Positions 9,413 to 16,422 of a stretch of DNA of 34,106 nucleotides are shown here, one piece after another (within the stretch, counting starts at the first letter, position 1; every line of letters starts with the position of its first letter). Origin of the DNA: a bacterium (GTDB lineage Bacteria > ARS69); contig JALGZR010000049.1 in assembly GCA_025774805.1 (NCBI GenBank), positions 1 through 34,106 of the forward strand. Reading direction: 5' to 3'. Both the position numbers and the translations under genes were made by a program. Below the pieces are notes generated by a model. The model was given only the letters and a program-made list of their open reading frames with translations. It was not told the DNA's origin and made no database searches.

Positions 9413-11084
9413 GGTAACCCGCCCTCTTGAGGCGCTCCTTGATCTCGTCCATCTCGTCCTTCGTGAGACCGAGATCGGAATCGGGGGGAGCATCGCCCTC
9501 CGGGCCGGCGGGTGGCGCGCTCCGCACCGGGTTCCCGGCGTTCTCCCGGTCGGTGAACGTCTCGGTGAGGACCCGCCCGTCGAAATCAGAGGGCACCCCC
9601 TCGCCGAGATAGTGGAGGATGGTGGGCGCGACGTCGATCAGGTTCGCGCCCTCGGTGGTCGCGCCCGCCCGGACGCCCTCGCCCCGCACCAGGAGGATCC
9701 CGTTCATCCGGTGATCGCCGGAGTTCCCGTAGACCGGTTCGATGAAGCGGTGGGACGTGAAGTCGACGGTTCCCAGGGCCTTGTTCCGCATGTCCCGCGG
9801 GAGAAATGTGAGGTCGGGCGCCCGGTCGAGGAACGGACCGTGGTAGAGGTCCTCGCGACGGTGGATCTCCCCTATGAGAGATTCGCCGGTCTCCGGGTCG
9901 GTCAGCTCGCGCAGGCGGAGCGTGAGCTCATCGAGAACCCCCTCCGCCTCCGCTCCGGACTCCACGATGCCGCGTGGCTCACGCCCCTTGAGATTGAGAA
10001 AGAGCTGCCCGTAGTTCCCCTTGGAGTAGACGCGAGTCCGCGACCAGTCGACGTCGTTCAGCGACAGGAACAGCCGGTTGATGCGCCGGATCCAGCGGGA
10101 ACGGGTGCCCACCCCGGACGCGAGACGCAACCGCGCGAGTCCGGTGCGCATCGAGAGCCGGTATCCGGTGGCGGGCGAGAGCCCGAGCTCGAAGAGGGAC
10201 CGCTTCACGAACGTCGTGAGCGCGGGCTTCAGCCGCAGGAATCCCTCGCGGAGAAGCCAGACGTTGAAGACGAGAAACCGGTGGATGGGACCGAAGCCGT
10301 GGTCGGAGAGCACGATCGTCGTGGCGCCGTCGGCGGCCTCCATCCACTCCCCGACGACCGCGTCGATTCTCCGCCAGTAGGCGAGACAGCGCTCTCCCAG
10401 GATCGAGGACTCGGCGGGGTCGTGCAGCGGGTGATCCGGATCGAGCACGTGCCAGAGCTCGTGGCCGAACCGATCGCTGCCCCAGACGTGCAGCATCGCG
10501 AATTCCCACTCGCGGTTTCGCAGCAGCCACGAGTACGCGCGCCGGTTCGCCTCCAGCACGCGATCGAGCTCATCGAGGACCGCGTGGCCGGCCCCTCGAC
10601 GGTAGACCTCCACGTGATAGAGCTCGTATCGTCCCGTCGCCTCCTCGATCTCGTCGAGCAGCTCCGGAGGCCAGGTGAAGCCCCGATCCCCCATCGGCGT
10701 GAGGAAGTCGCCGACGAGGCAACCGTTCACGGGCGTGGGCGGATACGTGACGGGCACCCCGACGACGAGCACCCTCCGGCCCGCGTCCCCGAGAAGCTCC
10801 CAGATCGTCCGTCCCACCCGCGTCCGTGAGCTCACCGGGGTCTCCTCGAAGCCGCCCGGCTCGCGCAGGAGAAACTCGAAGATCCCGTGCTTGCCCGGAT
10901 TCTTCCCGGTCATGAAGGAGCACCAGGCGGGCGCGGTCACGGGGGGGACGATCGAGCGGAGGGATCCGGATGCGCCTTCGTCACGCAGGCGCGCGAGGTT
11001 CGGCATCGAGCCGTCGGCCAGCCACGGCCCGATCAGATCGAAGGTGGCGCCGTCGAGGGCGATGACCAGAACCCGGCGCTTCAT
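9405..11084 (-). CDS. AP-superfamily phosphodiesterase (cytoplasmic-type, no signal peptide)
   Basis: A 559-residue type I phosphodiesterase/nucleotide-pyrophosphatase-like protein. Metal and active-site elements all look present: Asp11 in ALDGAT, Thr50 in VTAPAW as likely nucleophile followed by MTGKNPGKHGIF, Asp204 and His208 in GSDRFGHELW, Asp261-His262 in SDHGFG, and a later GDHRMNG. Unlike the two lipoprotein paralogues it starts directly at the catalytic domain (MKRRVLVIALDG), so no export signal is visible. The C-terminus KERLKRAGYLG ends in the same GYL tail as the paralogue at 2840-4405. The ATG lies 3 nt after the upstream PHP-lipoprotein stop, and its own stop overlaps the GT2 start. 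Substrate unknown. Confidence 0.88.
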   Translation of the reverse strand: MKRRVLVIALDGATFDLIGPWLADGSMPNLARLRDEGASGSLRSIVPPVTAPAWCSFMTGKNPGKHGIFEFLLREPGGFEETPVSSRTRVGRTIWELLGDAGRRVLVVGVPVTYPPTPVNGCLVGDFLTPMGDRGFTWPPELLDEIEEATGRYELYHVEVYRRGAGHAVLDELDRVLEANRRAYSWLLRNREWEFAMLHVWGSDRFGHELWHVLDPDHPLHDPAESSILGERCLAYWRRIDAVVGEWMEAADGATTIVLSDHGFGPIHRFLVFNVWLLREGFLRLKPALTTFVKRSLFELGLSPATGYRLSMRTGLARLRLASGVGTRSRWIRRINRLFLSLNDVDWSRTRVYSKGNYGQLFLNLKGREPRGIVESGAEAEGVLDELTLRLRELTDPETGESLIGEIHRREDLYHGPFLDRAPDLTFLPRDMRNKALGTVDFTSHRFIEPVYGNSGDHRMNGILLVRGEGVRAGATTEGANLIDVAPTILHYLGEGVPSDFDGRVLTETFTDRENAGNPVRSAPPAGPEGDAPPDSDLGLTKDEMDEIKERLKRAGYLG

Positions 11085-11087
11085 GGC

Positions 11088-12587
11088 TCATTCCGGGATC
11101 AGATAGACGGGACTCGACCAGGCCATGCCGCCCGTCTCGTCGATGCCGCGCAGGTAGACCCACGTCGGCTCCTCGATCGGTTCGGTGGTGGCGGTGAGCT
11201 CGATCACGTCCGCCGCCTCGGGATCCGGGCTCAGCTCCGCCAGAGGCCCTTTCGGACCGACGAGCTCGGCCAGCAACCACTTGGTCGTGGAGCCGAGCGA
11301 GCCGTAGACCTCGGCCCGGTGTCCCCTCTCGACCCGCAGCTCGGAACCCATCTGCTCACCGTCCACGGTGAACTCGAGCAGATAGCGCGGACCGGTCGTC
11401 GCGTAGCAGCGGCGCTGCCGGAGCGCGTCGAGCACCGCCTCGCGCGTGAGCTCCTTCGCCAGGATCGCCGTGAGCCCCCCCGGCCAGGGGTGCTCTGCCG
11501 TCGCGAGGACACGGGGGTTCCCGGGGAGCGTGATTCGCGTGTCGCTCGACGCGATGAACCCGGGGCGGAAACCGCGGGAGAGCAGTGCGGTGACATGAGC
11601 GCCCGGCGTCTCCCGGGTCGTGGGCCGGATGGGGTCGGGAGCCTCGAAGGTGCCGAGGGAGGAGTAGACCTCGACGAGCTCTTCGCCGCCGGCCCCGGCC
11701 GTGGCGGGATCGACCGGCGGATTCCGCTCCGAGCCGGAGGGGTGCGCGATGGCGACGACCGAGCCCGGGGGCAGCGCGGCTCGGAGCTTCGCCGGGGTGT
11801 CGTGGCCCGTCGCGACCGTCGGAAGTGCGGACGGCGGCTCGGAGAGGTACACGAGTCGATGCCCGTAGAGCGAGGACGACCATTCGAAGCCGGCGAGGGG
11901 GACGAACTCTCCCGGCACGTCGTTCTCGGCCAGAATCTCGAGGACTTCGGCGAACGCCTCGTCGGTCAGCGCGCTGTCCTCCCCCTCCAGAGCGTCGTTG
12001 TCGGTGATCGCGGCGAAGTCGAGCAGAGCCACCGCCCGTGCGTACCAGGCGTAGAGCCCGGGTCCCCGCTCCCCGTCGCTCAGATCGCTGTGCCCGTTCA
12101 GGTCTCCCCAGAAGATCCGGTACTCGGGGTCGTCCATCACGACGAAGGGATTCGCGAGGGCCTCAACGGTATCGCCGGGAACGAGGCCCCGCAGGAACTG
12201 GACGCCCGGGGCGTGGAACTTGAGCCCGGCCATCCGGTACGTGCCGAGCTCCGTGGCCTCCATCCGGGGTCGCGCGGGGAACTCCGTCTCCGGAGACGAG
12301 GAGTCGATGCGGAAGCTACCTTCGAAGTCGTAGTCGGGAAGTCCCGCCTGCGTCACCACCCGGAGGACGATCGCCGTCTCCTCTCCCCGGGCGATGATCG
12401 ACGGTGCGGTGAGATGGAGGAAGACTCCCTGTTCGTGGAGAGGCACGCTCTCCTCCGACTCCTCACCCGTTCCGGAACCGCCTCCTCCCCCGCAGGCGAC
12501 GAATCCGAGGCTGAGCGCGCCGGCGGCGAAGGCGGCGGCAGGCGTACGGACGAGAAACGGGCCGGTGCCCGTCCGGGGAGCTCTCAT
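11088..12587 (-). CDS. PHP/DUF3604-like putative lipoprotein with altered metal motifs
   Basis: A 499-residue protein resembling the DUF3604/CehA-McbA branch of the PHP metallohydrolases. The N-terminus is hydrophobic with FVAC (Cys32) then a Gly/Ser/Glu-rich linker, as in a lipoprotein. A beta-rich domain follows, then the PHP-like part: WGDLNGHSDLSDG (160-172), AITDND (193-198), GFEWSS, YGHRLVYL, IAHPSG (His282), ASSDTRITLPG (346-356), and a C-terminal beta domain. Three positions where the family usually has His are Asn164 (GDLH), Asn197 (TDH) and Arg351 (SDxH), so metal binding may be changed or lost. The ATG overlaps the glyS stop as ATGA. Function uncertain: phosphoesterase or non-catalytic binding protein. 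Confidence 0.78.
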   Translation of the reverse strand: MRAPRTGTGPFLVRTPAAAFAAGALSLGFVACGGGGGSGTGEESEESVPLHEQGVFLHLTAPSIIARGEETAIVLRVVTQAGLPDYDFEGSFRIDSSSPETEFPARPRMEATELGTYRMAGLKFHAPGVQFLRGLVPGDTVEALANPFVVMDDPEYRIFWGDLNGHSDLSDGERGPGLYAWYARAVALLDFAAITDNDALEGEDSALTDEAFAEVLEILAENDVPGEFVPLAGFEWSSSLYGHRLVYLSEPPSALPTVATGHDTPAKLRAALPPGSVVAIAHPSGSERNPPVDPATAGAGGEELVEVYSSLGTFEAPDPIRPTTRETPGAHVTALLSRGFRPGFIASSDTRITLPGNPRVLATAEHPWPGGLTAILAKELTREAVLDALRQRRCYATTGPRYLLEFTVDGEQMGSELRVERGHRAEVYGSLGSTTKWLLAELVGPKGPLAELSPDPEAADVIELTATTEPIEEPTWVYLRGIDETGGMAWSSPVYLIPE

Positions 12588-14713
12588 CTCGATTCCTCCC
12601 GGCCCCGAGGGCCGCTCTTCTCCTCGGCGGGACTGATCCTAGACAGATCGGCCAGCCCCTGGATCCGATCCACGATCTTCCCGAGGAGGCGAAGACGATT
12701 GTCGCGCAGGGCCTCGTCGTCGGTCATGACCAGCACGGAGTCGAAGAAGGCGTCGATGGGGGACCGCAACCGGGCCAGATCCGGAAGTGCGTCGCGGTAG
12801 CGATGCTCCGCCTCCGCGGCGGCCACCCGGGCGTCCACGGCGGAGAAGGCGTCGTGAAGGTCCCTTTCCGCACTCTCGACGAGGAGATCGGGCGCCGGAT
12901 CGCCTCCGCCCGCTCGCTGCTTCTTGAGGATGTTCTTCGCCCGCTTGAAGCCGGCGGCGAGCGCCTCGAAGTCCTCGCGCCGGGACGACCGGAGCTCCGA
13001 GAGAGCCTCTGCTCGCGCCCGCGCGTCAACGGCGTTGCCCCCTGCGACCCGGGTCACGGCGGCGACGATGTCGGCCTCGAAGCCCTCCTCTTCGACCAGG
13101 TGGCCGGCGAGGCGGTCGCGCACGAACGCGGAGGTCTCGCGGACGATCGCGTCCGGATTCCCGATCCTCTCCCCGTACGGTTCGGTCGCCCTCCGGATGA
13201 GATCCTCGATGGAGAGGTTCATCCGGCGATCGAGGAGGATGCGGATGATTCCGAGAGCTCCCCTTCGCAGTCCGAACGGATCCTTCGAGCCGGAGGGAAC
13301 CATCCCGGCGGCCCAGACGCCGACGAGCGTGTCCACGCGGTCCGCGATCGCGAGACAGGCTCCCGCCTCCGAGGTGGGCAGCACATCACCGGCGAACCGG
13401 GGGAGGTAGTGCTCCTCGATCGCGAGCCCCACCGCCTCGGGCTCCCGGCTGTGCTTCGCGTACTCCCGGCCCATGACCCCCTGGAGGGCGGTGAACTCCT
13501 TGCCGTCCTTGATCATCTCGGTAAGCAGGTCGGTCTTGGAGAGGAGGGCGGCCCTCCGCACGGTCTCGACGGTCTCGGCGCCGCTCTTCGAAGCGAGCTC
13601 CGCGGCGATCTCGCCGATGCGCTCGGACTTGTCCCGGAGCGATCCGAAACCCTCCAGCCAGACGACCTTCGCCAGCGCGGGCACCCTCTCGGCGAGGGGG
13701 GTCCGCAGGTCCTCGTTCCAGTAGAAGCGCGCGTCGTCGAGGCGGGCCCGGAGAACGCGCTGGTTCCCGTTCATCACCCGCTCGACGGAGTCGGGGGCGG
13801 AGTTCGCGACGCAGAGAAAGCGGGGGAGGAGCCGTCCGTCGCGTCCCTCCACCGCGAAGTAGCGCTGATGGTCGCGCATTGCGGAGATGATCACCGGCTT
13901 GGGGAGCTCGAGGAACTCGTCGTCGAACTCACCCACGAACGCCGAGGGCATCTCGACGAGATAGGAGACCTCCTCCACCAGGCGGGGATCCTCCACGAGG
14001 GAACCCCCGGCCTCCCGGGCCGCCGCGCGCAGGAGATCCACGATCCTCTCCGCGCGGTCGGCGGCGCGGAGAACGACGAGCCCATCCTCCAGCGCGGCCT
14101 CGTAGCGAGAGGCCTCCGTCACCTCGAACGGCCCCTTCGCCAGGATGCGGTGACCGTAGGTGAGGCGGCCGGCCTTCACCCCCTCGATCTCGAGCGGGAC
14201 CACGTCGCTCCCGAGGAGGGCGAGGAGCCACCGGACCGGCCGCGCGAAGCGGAAGCGCGACGGACCCCATTTCATGGTCTTGGGAAAGGTGAGGCGCCCG
14301 GTGATCTCGGACAGGGCCGCGGCGAGAAGCTCGATCGTCGGCCGTCCCGAAACCGTGATCGTCGCGCCGGCGTAAGGCCCGCGCGCGGTCTCGACCTCCC
14401 GCAGGTCCTCGACGCGAAGCCCCTTTCCCCTCGCGAATCCGATCGCCGCTTTCGTCGGGTTGCCATCCGCGTCGAAGGCGGCCTTCCACGGCGGGCCGGT
14501 GACCTCCTGGCGGCGGTCGTCCTGGCGGGCGGGCAGCCCGCTCGCGAAGAGCACGATTCGGCGCGGCGTGGCGTGGGTCTCCACCGACACGCCCGCGAGG
14601 CGGTTCTCGGCGAGAAACGTCTCGAACTCCTCCCGAAGCTGTTTCGCCGCGGGCGGCAGATAGCCGGCCGGGATCTCCTCGGTGCCGATCTCGTAGACGA
14701 GATCGAAGCTCAC
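12584..14713 (-). CDS. glyS: Glycine--tRNA ligase beta subunit
   Basis: The 709-residue beta subunit of the bacterial alpha2beta2 glycyl-tRNA synthetase, which charges tRNA-Gly in the cytoplasm. Recognised by its N-terminus ([15 protein letters not shown]), the TFPKTMKWG and [12 protein letters not shown] segments, the [10 protein letters not shown] motif, and [18 protein letters not shown] in the HD-like region. Length is normal for the family. The start is GTG 14713, overlapping the glyQ stop as GTGA; the open frame extends far upstream but that part is a shadow of glyQ. Its stop overlaps the start of the PHP-like lipoprotein gene as ATGA, which links this housekeeping gene directly to the envelope genes downstream. 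Confidence 0.96.
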   Translation of the reverse strand: MSFDLVYEIGTEEIPAGYLPPAAKQLREEFETFLAENRLAGVSVETHATPRRIVLFASGLPARQDDRRQEVTGPPWKAAFDADGNPTKAAIGFARGKGLRVEDLREVETARGPYAGATITVSGRPTIELLAAALSEITGRLTFPKTMKWGPSRFRFARPVRWLLALLGSDVVPLEIEGVKAGRLTYGHRILAKGPFEVTEASRYEAALEDGLVVLRAADRAERIVDLLRAAAREAGGSLVEDPRLVEEVSYLVEMPSAFVGEFDDEFLELPKPVIISAMRDHQRYFAVEGRDGRLLPRFLCVANSAPDSVERVMNGNQRVLRARLDDARFYWNEDLRTPLAERVPALAKVVWLEGFGSLRDKSERIGEIAAELASKSGAETVETVRRAALLSKTDLLTEMIKDGKEFTALQGVMGREYAKHSREPEAVGLAIEEHYLPRFAGDVLPTSEAGACLAIADRVDTLVGVWAAGMVPSGSKDPFGLRRGALGIIRILLDRRMNLSIEDLIRRATEPYGERIGNPDAIVRETSAFVRDRLAGHLVEEEGFEADIVAAVTRVAGGNAVDARARAEALSELRSSRREDFEALAAGFKRAKNILKKQRAGGGDPAPDLLVESAERDLHDAFSAVDARVAAAEAEHRYRDALPDLARLRSPIDAFFDSVLVMTDDEALRDNRLRLLGKIVDRIQGLADLSRISPAEEKSGPRGREESR

Positions 14714-15705
14714 TTCCTTCCCCCTGACTTCAGCGCCCTCTCCCCCTTCTTCCTCTTCTTCTCCTCCCCGGACGGAGGGGGAGGGTCCACACCTTCGGAG
14801 ACCGACCCGTCGCGGCCCTCGCCTTGCGTGTTCTCGGCGGCCTCCCCTTCCGTCGCGGATTCCTCGGCCCGTTGCAGGGCGAGCCGGGACGCCTTGACGG
14901 CGAGGGCGCGCACCCGGGCGATGTAAGTGGCTCGCTCGGTCACGCTGATCGCGCCGCGGGCGTCGAGCACGTTGAAGAAGTGGGAGCACTTGAGCATCGC
15001 GTCGTAGCCCGGAAAGAGGAGGTTCGCGTCGAGAAGCCGCCGCGCCTCCGCCTCGAAGTCGTTGAAGAGGCGAAAGTGCAGATCGACGCTCGCGTGCTCG
15101 AAGTTGAACGCCGAGAAGTCGCGCTCGTACTCGAGACGTACGTCGCCCCACGTGTAGTGCTCGTTCCAGCGGACGTCCCGGATGTGGTCGACGCCCTGCA
15201 CGTACATGGCGATCCGCTCGAGGCCGTAGGTGAGCTCCACGGAGATCGGATCCAGCTCGATCCCCCCCACCTGCTGGAAATAGGTGAACTGGGTGATCTC
15301 CATTCCGTCGAGCCAGACCTCCCAGCCGAGTCCCGCCGCCCCGAGAGTGGGCGACTCCCAGTCGTCCTCGACGAACCGTACGTCGTGCCTCTCGAGCGGG
15401 ATGCCGAGGTCTCGCAGGCTGTCGAGGTAGACGTCCAGCACGTCGTCGGGCGACGGCTTGAGGATCACCTGATACTGGTGGAACTCCTGCACCCGGTTCG
15501 GATTCTCGCCGTATCGTCCGTCCTTGGGGCGGCGCGAGGGCTCGACGTACGCCACGCGCCACGGCTTGGGGCCGAGCGCGCGGAGAAAGGTGTGCGGGTT
15601 GAACGTCCCCGCCCCCACCTCGGTGTTCATCGGCTGGGCGAGGACGCACCCCTGCCCTTCCCAGAAGCGCTGGAGACGGAGGATGATCTCCTGGAGGGTC
15701 AGCAC
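14710..15705 (-). CDS. glyQ: Glycine--tRNA ligase alpha subunit
   Basis: Catalytic class II aminoacylation subunit of the alpha2beta2 glycyl-tRNA synthetase. Highly conserved segments are visible: [77 protein letters not shown]. The start is GTG 15705 because GGGAG lies 7 nt upstream and the family begins here; upstream in-frame codons read as low-complexity arginine-rich sequence. The product is 331 residues, about 30 longer than usual because of a charged C-terminal tail ([13 protein letters not shown] through [16 protein letters not shown]) that is not part of the catalytic fold. First gene of the ten-gene operon; a candidate promoter lies about 90 nt upstream. Confidence 0.95.
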   Translation of the reverse strand: MLTLQEIILRLQRFWEGQGCVLAQPMNTEVGAGTFNPHTFLRALGPKPWRVAYVEPSRRPKDGRYGENPNRVQEFHQYQVILKPSPDDVLDVYLDSLRDLGIPLERHDVRFVEDDWESPTLGAAGLGWEVWLDGMEITQFTYFQQVGGIELDPISVELTYGLERIAMYVQGVDHIRDVRWNEHYTWGDVRLEYERDFSAFNFEHASVDLHFRLFNDFEAEARRLLDANLLFPGYDAMLKCSHFFNVLDARGAISVTERATYIARVRALAVKASRLALQRAEESATEGEAAENTQGEGRDGSVSEGVDPPPPSGEEKKRKKGERALKSGGRK

Positions 15706-15790
15706 GGCGGACTCCCGGACGGATGACCGGCGACCGAAGCGGGCCCGTCGGGGGGGGAACCCGGCGATTTTTCGGCGAACCGGACGCGGG

Positions 15791-15820
15791 AGTATAGCGG
15801 ATTTCGCAGGGGAAGACGAA
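15791..15820 (-). promoter_or_regulatory. Candidate sigma-70-type promoter for glyQ and the operon
   Basis: On the minus strand TATACT (15796-15791) is a close match to a -10 box. TTCGTC (15820-15815) is 18 bp upstream as a weak -35. It sits in the glyQ/HIT divergent gap, about 85 nt before the glyQ GTG. No T-box-like or other riboswitch structure was recognised. Confidence 0.35.
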
Positions 15821-15929
15821 TCGAGCGCGCTGCGGTATTCCTGGGAAGAAGCGATGCCGCCGCTCCGGCGGGCGCGCGTCTTTCGATCGTTCCCGCCGGG
15901 CGTTGGTACGCCATCCATCGGAGGATGCC

Positions 15930-16265
15930 ATGACGATCTTCAGCGACATCATCGAGGGAAAGATCCCGGCCGACATCGTCTACGAGGATCACCTCGCGAT
16001 CGCGTTTCGGGACATCAAGCCGCAGGCGCCGTCCCACGTCCTCGTGATCCCGCGCGAGCCCATCGCGAGGCTCGCCGACACGACTCCCGAGCAGGAGCTG
16101 CTCCTGGGGCACCTTCTCCACGTCGCCCGCGAGGTCGCGGAGAGGGAGGGGCTGACGGGCGGATTCCGGGTCGTGATCAACAACGGATCCGACGGCGGCC
16201 AGGAGGTGGAGCACCTTCACCTCCACGTTCTCGGCGGGCGGAAGATGACCTGGCCCCCCGGCTGA
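15930..16265 (+). CDS. HIT-family nucleotide-binding hydrolase
   Basis: A 111-residue histidine-triad protein of the HINT/PKCI-like branch (purine nucleoside phosphoramidate hydrolases). Seen: N-terminal [36 protein letters not shown], and the catalytic triad [11 protein letters not shown] near residues 95-105. Length is typical. The ATG at 15930 is chosen because GGAGG lies 6 nt upstream and the family starts at this residue; an in-frame GTG-type extension upstream adds only eight or nine unrelated codons. Divergent from glyQ and convergent with the M1 peptidase gene, with a strong hairpin after its stop. Confidence 0.93.
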   Translation: MTIFSDIIEGKIPADIVYEDHLAIAFRDIKPQAPSHVLVIPREPIARLADTTPEQELLLGHLLHVAREVAEREGLTGGFRVVINNGSDGGQEVEHLHLHVLGGRKMTWPPG

Positions 16266-16310
16266 CCCGGCCCGCAGATCTCACCAGACCCTGCCGAGAG
16301 ATGCGGACTC

Positions 16311-16358
16311 GAGAAGAGGGCCGGCCGGGGACTCGCCCCGCCCGGCCCTTCGCTTCTC
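16311..16358. terminator. GC-rich hairpin between convergent genes, candidate bidirectional terminator
   Basis: Arms AGGGCCGGCCGGGG (16317-16330) and CCCCGCCCGGCCCT (16336-16349) pair at 13 of 14 positions around a 5-nt loop. An outer GAGAAG/CTTCTC extends the stem. It lies between the HIT gene (plus) and the M1 gene (minus). No T-run follows on either strand, so function as an intrinsic terminator is inferred from position and stem strength only. Confidence 0.45.
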
Positions 16359-16384
16359 CCGGGTTCGAGATGCGGACCCGGACT

Positions 16385-16402
16385 CCCCGGCGGGTGCCGG
16401 GG
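16385..16402. terminator. Second hairpin, just after the M1 peptidase stop
   Basis: CCCCGGC and GCCGGGG form a perfect 7-bp stem with loop GGGT, about 20 nt beyond the M1 stop (16423-16425) on the minus strand. No U-tract follows. It could add to the larger hairpin next to it. Confidence 0.35.
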
Positions 16403-16422
16403 CGGTTCGTGCGCCCCGGGCG

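Noticed and set aside
12803-14926. Plus-strand open frame of about 700 codons opposite glyS
   Set aside because: No recognisable domain, no ribosome-binding site, and fully antisense to a conserved gene.
15706-15929. T-box or glycine riboswitch in front of glyQ
   Set aside because: No specifier loop, antiterminator or glycine-aptamer core could be recognised in the 224-bp gap; only a weak promoter.
16296-16376. Short direct repeats of GAGATGCGGAC near the convergent HIT/M1 terminator region
   Set aside because: Only two copies of about 11 bp, with no sign of an att site or regulator operator.
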